A stretch of 7,687 bases of DNA from Clostridiales bacterium. GTDB lineage: Bacteria; Bacillota; Clostridia; Oscillospirales; QAMX01. Positions within the stretch are counted from its first letter, which is position 1. Each line of letters opens with the position of its first letter. Position numbers and translations under genes: made by a program. A model generated the notes under the pieces. The model was not told the origin of the DNA. It saw only the letters and a list, made by a program, of their open reading frames with translations, and searched no databases. The DNA lies in assembly GCA_012841675.1 (NCBI GenBank), contig DUUG01000319.1, positions 1-7,687 on the forward strand, read 5' to 3'. Below are positions 1-6,273 of this stretch, piece by piece.

Positions 1-2
1 AA

Positions 3-95
3 CTGGTATACTTTTGTCATGAGGACTCGTCTCCTTTCGGGAGGTACTGCGTTTTGTGACAAAAGCATTGTACCAGAAAGGCTGACGGGTCCTCA
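3..95 (+). ncRNA. Putative structured leader RNA with competing helices upstream of the GH95 gene
   Basis: Three long complementarities are visible directly. Helix A pairs CTGGTA (3-8) and CTTTTGTCA (11-19) with TGACAAAAG (57-65) and TACCAG (71-76), 15 bp with a 2/5-nt internal loop. Helix B pairs TGAGGACTCGTC (20-31) with GACGGGTCCTCA (84-95), 12 bp with one G-U. Hairpin C pairs 43-50 with 65-67 and 70-74, then 52-56 with 60-64 around a TGA triloop, 13 bp. A small hairpin, TCC/GGA (32-34/40-42), fits between B and C. Helices A and C compete for 57-74. B, the small hairpin and C together form a three-way junction whose only long unpaired joiner is 75-83. A switch or attenuator is inferred. 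The run after helix B (ACTTTCATTTAACTTT) is U-rich but interrupted, so a terminator reading is weak. It could also be a DNA-level inverted repeat, or the 3' end of an element starting before the window. I do not recognise the class. Confidence 0.45.
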
Positions 96-130
96 ACTTT
101 CATTTAACTTTACAATACGGGGAGAAATGC

Positions 131-139
131 TGGGAGGGA
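131..139 (+). promoter_or_regulatory. Shine-Dalgarno site of the GH95 gene
   Basis: GGGAGG (132-137) lies six bases before the ATG at 144, the usual spacing, and this fixes the start. A second purine run (GGGGAG, 119-124) sits only two bases before an out-of-frame ATG at 127 and is unlikely to be used. I found no convincing promoter between 1 and 143. TACAAT (111-116) resembles a -10 box but has no -35 hexamer at 16-18 bp, so transcription probably starts upstream of the window. Confidence 0.7.
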
Positions 140-143
140 TTTT

Positions 144-2405
144 ATGGAACACACTATGTTGTATCATAGCCCCGCCGAAAGATGGGACGAGGGGCTTCCC
201 CTTGGCAACGGCCGTTTGGCCGGCATGCTTTGGGGCGAGGCAGGGGCTGAGCGCCTGTCCTTAAACCACGAATGGTTGTATACCGGGCAGTATAGAACAC
301 GGGATTTTGTGCCGCCGCCGAAAGATGCCCTGCAAAATGTGCGGCGCCTGATTGACGAAGGAAAACTGGCGGAGGCAACGGAGCTTGCCAACCACGCTTT
401 TGTGCCTACCGGCGGGATTTCGGGCGTTCCCCACCGGGTGGACCCGTACCAGCCGGCCGGGGATCTTGTATTGGAAGAGCAAAGCAAACATGCCCCCAAA
501 GACTATCGGCGGCGTTTGTCTCTTTCAGATGCAGTGGCAGAGGTGTCTTATGGGCTTGATAAGACGGTTGTGAAAAGGCAGTATTTTGTCAGCCACCATG
601 ATCCTGTGGGAGTGGTAGTGCTGTCTGCCGAAAACGGCAGCTTGCATACCCGCATTTCCCTTGCCAGAGAAAAAGATGACCGCTGTATTTGCTTTTACAA
701 CACAGACGCGGAGGAGAAGGCTCTTACCTTATACGGCGAGTTTCACGCCGGGGGGAAATTCTTTGTTTCGGCAAAAATCTATACCAATGGAACGGTGACA
801 AGGAACGGCAACGCCCTTATCCTTTCCGGCACCGATCGTGCGCTTGTTCTTTGGAATATTGGAACGGCGTCTACGGGGCTTAACCCCCGGGAGGAGGCTG
901 CTCTGCCGCCGGTTGCCGAGGAAGATGCGCTTCTCAAGCGCCATAAGGCCGCTTGGCAGGAAAAATATAACCGAGTTCGGCTCACCTTGGCCGGAGAGCA
1001 GGATTGGGTCAACGAGCCTACCGATCAGCGGTTGAAGGCGCTGAAGGCAGGCAAAGATCCGTACCTTGCCGTTTTGTATTTCCACTTTGCCCGGTATTTG
1101 CTTTTGTCTTCGTCGGGCGAACTGCCGGCACACCTGCAAGGAAAATGGAACAACCTCTTAAATCCCCCTTGGGACAGCGATTTCCATCTGGACGTCAACC
1201 TGCAGATGAACTACTGGGTGGTCGAACCGGCAAACATGCCGGAAACCACAGAAGCCCTCTTTGCCTTTATGGAGCGGCTTGTGGAAAGCGGCCGCAAGGC
1301 GGCACAGGTAATGTACGGCTGCCGCGGCATTGTGTTCCCCTTACAAACCGACGCTTGGAGCGTATCCACTCCCGAATCCCATGGCTGGGGGGTCTGGACA
1401 GGTGCGGCTCCTTGGCTTGCCCAGCATATGTGGTGGCGTTACGAGTACAGCGGCGATTTAGAATTTCTTCGCAAGCGGGCATACCCGTTTATCAAAGAGT
1501 GCGCGCTGTTTTACGAAGACTACCTCCAAAAGGATGCAGACGGGATCTACCAAATCAGCCCCTCCCAGTCGCCGGAGAACCCGTTGGCCGGGTACGGCAA
1601 CTATCCGGTTACCCTGTGCCGCTCGGCCACGGTGGATCGGAATTTAGCGGAATTTATCTTTAAAACGGCGGTAAAAGCGGCGCGCCTGTTGCAAGTGGAT
1701 GAGGAGCAGGTCCTTGTTTGGGAGGAGATGGCAAACCATCTGCCGCCCCTTCGCATCGGCAGCAAAGGACAGCTTTTGGAGTTTGAGAAGGAGTACAAAG
1801 AGCGGGACCCCGGTCACCGGCATATGTCGCATTTGCTGGCGGTGTTCCCCTTTGAGGATATTAACGAGTTTGACACGCCAGAGTTTTATGAGGCGGCAGA
1901 ACAGTCCCTGGCGCTTAGGCTTTCTCTGGGCGGCGGTCATACGGGTTGGAGCCGGTCTTGGGTGTCCTGCCTTTATGCCCGGTTTGGAAACAGCGAGAAG
2001 GCGTGGGAGCATTTGCAGGCGCTGATCTGCGATTTTGCCACGGTTTCGCTGCTGGATCTGCATCCGCCGCACATTTTCCAAATTGACGGAAACTTCGGCG
2101 GCGGTGCTGCCGTCTGCACCATGCTCTTACAAAGCAGAAACGGCCGTGTTTTCCTTTTGCCTGCTTTGCCCAAAGCGTGGCCGGAAGGAAGCGTCGAAGG
2201 GCTTTGTGCCAAGGGGCTGACGGTTTCCATGGAGTGGGCAGAAGGGAAGCTTACAAGTGCAACCCTAACGGCAACCCGCGACGGAATGTTCTACTTGGAC
2301 GAATCTTCCCTTGCCGGGAAAACCGTTTCCGCAAGGGAAGTTACCTTAGAAAACGGGTTGTATGCAGTAAAACTTGCCAAAGGCGAAACGTGCCATATTA
2401 ACTAA
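144..2405 (+). CDS. GH95 family glycoside hydrolase (alpha-L-fucosidase or alpha-L-galactosidase)
   Basis: A complete 753-residue protein, normal length for family GH95, whose members release terminal L-fucose (some L-galactose) by inversion. The order is an N-terminal beta-sandwich domain (about 3-242, opening with the family-typical PLGNGRLAGMLWG), a helical linker, an (alpha/alpha)6 catalytic barrel (about 290-665) and a small C-terminal beta domain (about 668-750). The proposed general acid is Glu478 in SPSQSPEN. Asp648 in QIDGNFGG and Asn352 in VNLQMNYW match the Asp/Asn pair that activates water in the Bifidobacterium enzyme AfcA. DPGHRHMSHL (556-564) is another family hallmark. There is no signal peptide or membrane segment, so it should act in the cytosol on imported oligosaccharides. 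Two active-site neighbourhoods differ from the form I recall as common: Asp350 replaces Asn two residues before Asn352, and LQTDAW (400-405) stands where HNTDIW is frequent. Family assignment is firm; the exact sugar is not. No transporter or other glycosidase is adjacent in the window. Confidence 0.93.
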   Translation: MEHTMLYHSPAERWDEGLPLGNGRLAGMLWGEAGAERLSLNHEWLYTGQYRTRDFVPPPKDALQNVRRLIDEGKLAEATELANHAFVPTGGISGVPHRVDPYQPAGDLVLEEQSKHAPKDYRRRLSLSDAVAEVSYGLDKTVVKRQYFVSHHDPVGVVVLSAENGSLHTRISLAREKDDRCICFYNTDAEEKALTLYGEFHAGGKFFVSAKIYTNGTVTRNGNALILSGTDRALVLWNIGTASTGLNPREEAALPPVAEEDALLKRHKAAWQEKYNRVRLTLAGEQDWVNEPTDQRLKALKAGKDPYLAVLYFHFARYLLLSSSGELPAHLQGKWNNLLNPPWDSDFHLDVNLQMNYWVVEPANMPETTEALFAFMERLVESGRKAAQVMYGCRGIVFPLQTDAWSVSTPESHGWGVWTGAAPWLAQHMWWRYEYSGDLEFLRKRAYPFIKECALFYEDYLQKDADGIYQISPSQSPENPLAGYGNYPVTLCRSATVDRNLAEFIFKTAVKAARLLQVDEEQVLVWEEMANHLPPLRIGSKGQLLEFEKEYKERDPGHRHMSHLLAVFPFEDINEFDTPEFYEAAEQSLALRLSLGGGHTGWSRSWVSCLYARFGNSEKAWEHLQALICDFATVSLLDLHPPHIFQIDGNFGGGAAVCTMLLQSRNGRVFLLPALPKAWPEGSVEGLCAKGLTVSMEWAEGKLTSATLTATRDGMFYLDESSLAGKTVSAREVTLENGLYAVKLAKGETCHIN

Positions 2406-2409
2406 TATA

Positions 2410-2442
2410 AATACCCGACAGCATTTTGCTGTCGGGTATTTT
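2410..2442. terminator. Bidirectional intrinsic terminator between convergent genes
   Basis: AATACCCGACAGC (2410-2422) and GCTGTCGGGTATT (2428-2440) form a perfect 13-bp stem with an ATTTT loop. It lies in the 44-bp gap between the stop codons of the GH95 gene (+) and the VanW gene (-). The stem is followed by TTTTA on the plus strand and TTTATATTAG on the minus strand, so it probably ends transcription from both sides. The U-tracts are short, but the stem is strong. Confidence 0.92.
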
Positions 2443-2449
2443 ATGTAAC

Positions 2450-4216
2450 TTATTCGCTTACTGCCGGGGGTTCGGAAGGCGCTTCTGTTGTCACCGGTGC
2501 GTCGGTCAGTGAGGTCGTAAAGACAGGTTCTTCCGTTGTAGTGTCCGGCGTGGTAGGTGTAACAGATGTAGTGGGTGTGGTTGTTTCCGGTGGTACTGTT
2601 GTTTCCGGCGGAGCAGTTGTTTCGGGCGGTTCCGTTGTCGTCACCGGCGGAGAGGATGTTTTATCCGCCGGTTGTCCGACAATGACTAGGCCATTAAAAG
2701 GCTTATAGTGGCTTCTGTTGATGAGAATGGATTCTACGACTTTGCCGTTCTCGATTACATATTTATACGTTTCCGTCCTGTAACCGCTGGAGCCACGGCT
2801 TTCCACGCGACGATAGTCGGCGGGCTTTGTGGGGTCAACACGTTCCACCATTTTTTGAGGAATGGTTTCAATGATTTTGGTTTCAAACTTAATATTCCGC
2901 TTGGGCTTTTCCTGTGTGCCCATAATCTTAATGGTGGAAACGCCGTTTTCCGCGGTGGCGACAACTTTAACGGGGTAGTTGGTGTTGTTTCGGAACACAT
3001 AGTCCAGCGAGCCCCAGTAAACCGTTGCATCCATACCAAGCTTAACGTAGGCAACCGTGTAGCCGTGGTAATATCGGTGAACCTGCTCCATTTCCGCATA
3101 GAGGGCGGCCACATACAGGCCGGAGGAAATCTGGCATATGCCGCCGCCTAAGCTGTCCACCATGCCGTCGCCGGCGTAAATCACTGCTTCTCTGTATCCA
3201 CGCTCTTTGGTGCGTCGGCCGACGGTTTTGTTAAAGGAAAATTCCTTGCCGGGCAGGATAATGGTTCCGTTGACGGCGGCTGTGGCAAGCTTAAGGTTTA
3301 TCGATCGGTTGACAGCGCTTTCGTTGTAATAAGTGACGGATTTGCCCAGCTCGTCTTGGAACAGGGTAGTCGCCACCTGGTCGGTGGTAATGGAAGCCTT
3401 CACGGTTCGGAAGGGGAAAACCTTCTCATCCCAAGTTCCCGTGGCAAGCTCCTTTTGAATGGCCTCCAAATCCACATCGCGCCCGTCCGAATGGGGCACA
3501 AGCTGGGTTTGGTTGTTTTCATCCAGCGCATAGTGGGCATCCACCGCATCCACAAAAGCGGCCGCTTTTAGCGCTTCAATATCCAGGGGGGCGGGATCGG
3601 CAGGTTTCAGCGCAATGGATATTTCGCCGTAATTGTGCGCTTTTAACGCCTGCTCAATGGAACTGATGGCAGCTTCCATGTCAAATACCGTATGTTCTTT
3701 CCCTCGAATGATTTTCACGCCGCTGTCTTCCACAACAAACGTGGTATCGATTCCTGTGTCTACTAGGGCGGCAAGCTCTTCCAGCTTAGATTCCATGTAT
3801 CTTCTGTCCAAAATTGGACGATTGGTAACGGCTTTTTGATATTCAGACAAAATGCCGGAATCGTACCCGTCTTGGGCAAGCAAAGCAGCCAACGCCGAAA
3901 AATCAACGGGAGCCGAGGCTTCCTGCGCCGTCAGAACGACAGAGTATTCACCGGCGGTCAGCTTAAGCTGCTGCGATTTTTGCAGCTTGTCAATATAGGT
4001 GTTTACAAAGGCAACAAGTTGGCCTTCGGGAGGGGAAGAAACAGCAGGCTGTGTATTACTGGTGCCGATATTTCCCGGCTGGACAAGGACGCCAATTTCA
4101 CCGGCCAGCCAGACAAGCAACAGAACCATGGATACTGCTGCCACAGCAATGATACTGAATAAAACAGTGCGGTTTTGTTTTCCCACACCAGAGGTGGTAT
4201 TCGCAGTTTTTTGCAT
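2450..4216 (-). CDS. VanW-domain envelope protein with Thr/Pro-rich tail (downstream paralogue)
   Basis: A 588-residue predicted membrane-anchored protein, numbered from the ATG at 4216. Residues 18-42 form one membrane segment after a short cytoplasmic head, so the rest should face outward. About 68-285 resembles the PG_binding_4 (YoaR-type) region that usually precedes VanW and ends in TTLFQDELGKSVTYY. The VanW domain is about 291-434, with the signature SLGGGICQISSGLYVAAL (Cys361) and HGYTVAYVKLGMDATV (His384). Residues 442-514 look like a G5 domain. Residues 515-588 are a low-complexity Thr/Pro/Glu tail, probably an unfolded wall spacer. It lies 143 bp downstream of its paralogue (4360-5976), with about 60% identity over the VanW core by hand count. 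The biochemical role of VanW is not established. The name comes from the vanB cluster and does not imply vancomycin resistance. A GTG six bases upstream (4222) is less likely as the start. Confidence 0.9.
   Translation of the reverse strand: MQKTANTTSGVGKQNRTVLFSIIAVAAVSMVLLLVWLAGEIGVLVQPGNIGTSNTQPAVSSPPEGQLVAFVNTYIDKLQKSQQLKLTAGEYSVVLTAQEASAPVDFSALAALLAQDGYDSGILSEYQKAVTNRPILDRRYMESKLEELAALVDTGIDTTFVVEDSGVKIIRGKEHTVFDMEAAISSIEQALKAHNYGEISIALKPADPAPLDIEALKAAAFVDAVDAHYALDENNQTQLVPHSDGRDVDLEAIQKELATGTWDEKVFPFRTVKASITTDQVATTLFQDELGKSVTYYNESAVNRSINLKLATAAVNGTIILPGKEFSFNKTVGRRTKERGYREAVIYAGDGMVDSLGGGICQISSGLYVAALYAEMEQVHRYYHGYTVAYVKLGMDATVYWGSLDYVFRNNTNYPVKVVATAENGVSTIKIMGTQEKPKRNIKFETKIIETIPQKMVERVDPTKPADYRRVESRGSSGYRTETYKYVIENGKVVESILINRSHYKPFNGLVIVGQPADKTSSPPVTTTEPPETTAPPETTVPPETTTPTTSVTPTTPDTTTEEPVFTTSLTDAPVTTEAPSEPPAVSE
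2580..2639 (-). repeat. 18-bp tandem repeats encoding PPETTx units
   Basis: Three consecutive 18-bp units (2580-2597, 2598-2615, 2616-2633), each beginning GTTGTTTC on the plus strand, and the start of a fourth encode successive PPETTA, PPETTV and PPETT-type hexapeptides. They lie in the tail of the downstream VanW protein. The units diverge at third positions, so the repeat is old enough to have accumulated changes. Copy number may vary between strains by slippage. Confidence 0.75.
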
Positions 4217-4222
4217 TTGCAC

Positions 4223-4228
4223 TCTCCT
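4223..4228 (-). promoter_or_regulatory. Shine-Dalgarno that decides the start of the downstream VanW gene
   Basis: AGGAGA on the minus strand directly abuts a GTG codon (4222-4220) but lies six bases before the in-frame ATG (4216-4214). Normal SD spacing therefore favours the ATG and a 588-residue product. The GTG would have no spacer. Confidence 0.75.
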
Positions 4229-4285
4229 GTTTTATTGTTTTATGCGTGAAATAGTGCCTATTTCCGAATGGAAGTAGTTTAATCC

Positions 4286-4314
4286 ATTATATCAGGTATT
4301 TTGTCCTCATCCGA
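4286..4314 (-). promoter_or_regulatory. Extended -10 promoter of the downstream VanW gene
   Basis: The minus strand carries TGATATAAT: TATAAT at 4291-4286 with TG one base upstream (4294-4292), a perfect extended -10. The -35 position at 17-bp spacing (4314-4309, TCGGAT) is poor, which an extended -10 can tolerate. The inferred transcript start near 4279 leaves a leader of about 60 nt. The AAAA-rich stretch and TGATATAAT also occur at the paralogue's promoter (6027-6055). Confidence 0.7.
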
Positions 4315-4316
4315 TT

Positions 4317-4331
4317 ACACAGCGCTTACAA
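4317..4331 (-). promoter_or_regulatory. Possible cre-like (CcpA/LacI-family) operator
   Basis: TTGTAAGCGCTGTGT on the minus strand fits the degenerate catabolite-response consensus WTGNAANCGNWNNCW except for one position (G where C is expected). It lies directly upstream of the -35 region of the downstream VanW promoter, in the non-coding gap between the two VanW genes. A single degenerate match in an AT-rich gap is weak evidence, and no CcpA gene is visible. Confidence 0.25.
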
Positions 4332-4359
4332 TTAAATAACAATTTCATGAATTAGAGGG

Positions 4360-5976
4360 CTATTGGGCTGTTTCGGGCGGCGTGTTGTCGGGATTTCCGT
4401 CGGGTGAAGTGGTAACCGGCTCGGTTTCCAAAGGAGGACCGACAATGGCCGTGCCACGGTAGGGCGAATAACGGCTCGTATTAATCTTAACCTTTTCTAC
4501 GACTTGTCCATTCACCTTGGCAATTTTGAAAGTTTCGGTAATGTAGCCGCGGCTTCCTTGACTGGTAAGCTCATAGTACCCGGGCTCTTTGGTTTCGTCG
4601 AGGGTTTCCAAAATCTCCGGCTCGATGGTTTCAAGCACGTTGGTGACAAAGGTGATATCCCGCTCGTCGCCGGTTTTTGTGCCCATGATTTTAACAGTCA
4701 GCTTCCCGTTTTCACATGTAATGTCCAGACGAACGGGGTCGGGCTTGGTGTTTCGGAAGACATAGTCAAGAGTGGGCCAGGCAATGGTAGCGTCCAGACC
4801 AAGATCCACATAGGTGACGGTAAAGCCGTGGGCATAGCGGGTTACCTGATGAAGCTCTGCTTTTAGTGCTGCTACATAAATTGTCGAGGAAACCTGACAA
4901 ATGCCGCCGCCCAAGCCGGGCTCAACCCCTAAAGAGGTGTAGATTTTAGCCTCTTTATATCCGCGTTCGGCCGTTCTTTCGCCGACCACGCGGTTAAAGG
5001 AGAAGGTTTCTCCGGGCATGACGATGGTACCGTTAATAGCTTCTGCCGATAATATAACATTTGTCGTCCGGTTACGATCTGCCGGACTGTATCTTGTTTC
5101 CATAACGGCAAGCTCGTCCTGGAAATAGCGCGCAAAAAGGCTTTCTTCTGTTTCGGCGGGCGGAAGTTCTACAAAGGGGAAGAACTTCTCTGTCCAATCG
5201 TTCTGCTGGTAAGCGGCGGTAATGGCAGAAAGCTCCAGATCTCTGCCGACAACCTCCTTAATAAGGTGGGTGTTTTTATTCTCATCCACATGGAAATATG
5301 CATCTTCCGGCGCAATGTAGATTTTTTCTCTGATTTTATTTAAATCCGGCATTTGCATGGGGCTTTCCGTTGTTTCCAGCACAACAGGGCCTTCGGAAAA
5401 TTTGGCAAAGGCTTCTTTGATCTGACCAAGGGCCGCTTCTATGTCAAACGAAACGTAATTTCTGCCGCGGAGGAACAAAACGCCATCCTCTCGGATTTCA
5501 TAGCCGGCATCGGCACCGTCATTTAACTGGCGGGCCAGATCCTCCAGTTCTTCTTTCACATACTCTTCATTATACACGGAAAACGGAATCTTATTCCGGG
5601 AAAGAAGCCGCTTAAATTGGGAGAACAGCTTTTTATCTCCCGATTTTTCCTTCATAAAATCGGCAAGCTCATCCTGGTTCACAGGCGCGCCGGCTTTATG
5701 GGCGGAAAGGGAAACCGACATTTTGCCGGCGGTTACCGTCAAGGTTTTTCCCTCCGTAAATTCCTCCAATAAGGCTTGTCCTTGTAAATAAACCGGATCC
5801 TGCTTCCAGTCTCCGCCGGAATGGTCAAAAAGCCCCTGTATCTCGTTAATTAGCCAGCCGACCAATAGCACAAGCAGTGCGATGGATATCAGCAAAATGG
5901 CCAGAAAAGTAATGCGAGGAAGGGGCGATTTTCTTCTTCTTTTGCGTTTATATGCAACGGCTCGTTCAGCGCTCAT
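4360..5976 (-). CDS. VanW-domain envelope protein (upstream paralogue)
   Basis: A complete 538-residue protein with a very basic cytoplasmic head (KRKRRRK, 11-17) followed by one membrane segment (about 22-44), predicting an outward-facing body. Residues about 78-285 form the PG_binding_4-like region, ending in ARYFQDELAVMETRYS. The VanW domain is about 290-433, with GLGGGICQVSSTIYVAAL (Cys360) and HGFTVTYVDLGLDATI (His383). A G5-like region follows at about 438-513, then a short Pro/Thr tail (514-538). The ATG at 5976 is preceded by GGAG (5987-5984) at seven bases. It has the same architecture as the gene at 2450-4216 but lacks the long tail. No clear hairpin terminator follows its stop, so read-through into the downstream paralogue is possible. 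VanW function is unknown. Association with peptidoglycan or the outer envelope is inferred from the neighbouring domains and topology. Confidence 0.9.
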   Translation of the reverse strand: MSAERAVAYKRKRRRKSPLPRITFLAILLISIALLVLLVGWLINEIQGLFDHSGGDWKQDPVYLQGQALLEEFTEGKTLTVTAGKMSVSLSAHKAGAPVNQDELADFMKEKSGDKKLFSQFKRLLSRNKIPFSVYNEEYVKEELEDLARQLNDGADAGYEIREDGVLFLRGRNYVSFDIEAALGQIKEAFAKFSEGPVVLETTESPMQMPDLNKIREKIYIAPEDAYFHVDENKNTHLIKEVVGRDLELSAITAAYQQNDWTEKFFPFVELPPAETEESLFARYFQDELAVMETRYSPADRNRTTNVILSAEAINGTIVMPGETFSFNRVVGERTAERGYKEAKIYTSLGVEPGLGGGICQVSSTIYVAALKAELHQVTRYAHGFTVTYVDLGLDATIAWPTLDYVFRNTKPDPVRLDITCENGKLTVKIMGTKTGDERDITFVTNVLETIEPEILETLDETKEPGYYELTSQGSRGYITETFKIAKVNGQVVEKVKINTSRYSPYRGTAIVGPPLETEPVTTSPDGNPDNTPPETAQ

Positions 5977-6026
5977 ATTGTATCTCCATTTTTACATTTT
6001 TTAGATAGTACAGGCGAATATATACT

Positions 6027-6055
6027 ATTATATCAGTTTTTGTGTCATCCTTCAA
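6027..6055 (-). promoter_or_regulatory. SigA-type promoter of the upstream VanW gene
   Basis: On the minus strand, TTGAAG (6055-6050) and TATAAT (6032-6027) are separated by exactly 17 bp. TG precedes the -10 box by one base (TGATATAAT), giving both a fair -35 and an extended -10. The transcript should start near 6020 and have a leader of about 45 nt before the ATG at 5976. Confidence 0.8.
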
Positions 6056-6203
6056 TGGAGAAAGCTGTTGAAAAGAGAGTCTGAATCCATACAAAAGTTC
6101 GGGATTTTAACAAATCAAAATAAAACTATATCAAAATGGGGGAATCTTATTGCCGGGGCAAAATCTTTGCATGCAGCCTTAGAAAAATTTTTGAAAATGT
6201 ATA
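6056..6203. other. Non-coding stretch between divergent promoters; nothing recognised
   Basis: About 150 AT-rich bases lie between the -35 box of the upstream VanW gene and the first -35 box of nrdD. I see only a very small inverted repeat (TTGCC/GGCAA near 6150-6161). The open frame from TTG 6068 to 6298 has no recognisable Shine-Dalgarno and runs through both NrdR boxes, so I do not call it a gene. Confidence 0.6.
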
Positions 6204-6232
6204 TTGACCCGGAAAAGAAAATGGTATACAAT
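6204..6232 (+). promoter_or_regulatory. nrdD promoter P1 (upstream)
   Basis: TTGACC (6204-6209), a 17-bp spacer and TACAAT (6227-6232) each match the SigA consensus at five of six positions. The -10 box lies inside NrdR box 1, so repressor binding would occlude RNA polymerase. Confidence 0.75.
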
Positions 6233-6241
6233 ATATTGTGT
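6226..6241 (+). promoter_or_regulatory. NrdR box 1
   Basis: ATACAATATATTGTGT matches the NrdR consensus ACACWATATATWGTGT at 15 of 16 positions, around a perfect 12-bp palindrome (ACAATATATTGT, 6228-6239). NrdR is the nucleotide-sensing ATP-cone/zinc-ribbon repressor of ribonucleotide reductase genes. The box covers the -10 of P1 and the -35 of P2. Confidence 0.92.
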
Positions 6242-6264
6242 ACAGATGCTGGACAACTTACAAT
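6236..6264 (+). promoter_or_regulatory. nrdD promoter P2 (downstream)
   Basis: TTGTGT (6236-6241), a 17-bp spacer and TACAAT (6259-6264). The -35 box is weaker than in P1. The -35 lies in NrdR box 1 and the -10 in NrdR box 2, so both elements would be covered. Transcription would start near 6271, leaving a leader of about 60 nt. It may instead be a by-product of the conserved box spacing. Confidence 0.5.
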
Positions 6265-6273
6265 ATGTTGTGT
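6258..6273 (+). promoter_or_regulatory. NrdR box 2
   Basis: TTACAATATGTTGTGT matches the NrdR consensus at 13 of 16 positions. Its centre is 32 bp from that of box 1, about three helical turns. That places both boxes on the same face of the DNA, the arrangement characteristic of NrdR-regulated operons. Confidence 0.9.

Noticed and set aside
38..51. T-box-like motif CGGGAGGTACTGCG resembling GGGTGGTACCGCG
   Set aside because: The base that should start UGGN, which pairs with the tRNA NCCA end, is A here. No canonical terminator/antiterminator partner with a U-tract follows, and the downstream gene is a glycosidase rather than an aminoacyl-tRNA synthetase or amino-acid gene.
3..95. HDV-like self-cleaving ribozyme, from the P1/P2/P3 order of helices
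   Set aside because: HDV-like folds need a 7-bp P1 starting with G and P3 directly abutting the P1 3' strand. Here the stem is 15-17 nt long, 13 extra bases follow the small hairpin, and no P4 or catalytic-C joiner is evident.
19..264. 81-codon open frame overlapping the leader and the GH95 start
   Set aside because: The frame crosses the structured leader and the first 40 codons of the GH95 gene in another frame. It has no Shine-Dalgarno at the correct distance and no family resemblance.
2708..3151. 147-codon plus-strand open frame
   Set aside because: It is antisense to the conserved VanW/G5-like part of the minus-strand gene, whose protein sequence is clearly under constraint, and it lacks a domain of its own.
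4341..4353. Quasi-palindrome AATTTCATGAATT just after the stop of the upstream VanW gene
   Set aside because: The stem is short and AT-only apart from the centre, and no U-tract follows, so it is too weak to call a terminator.
2450..5976. Vancomycin resistance locus
   Set aside because: VanW is an accessory name from the vanB cluster. No VanH, D-Ala-D-Lac ligase, VanX or VanRS genes are in the window, and VanW-domain proteins are common in sensitive Clostridia.
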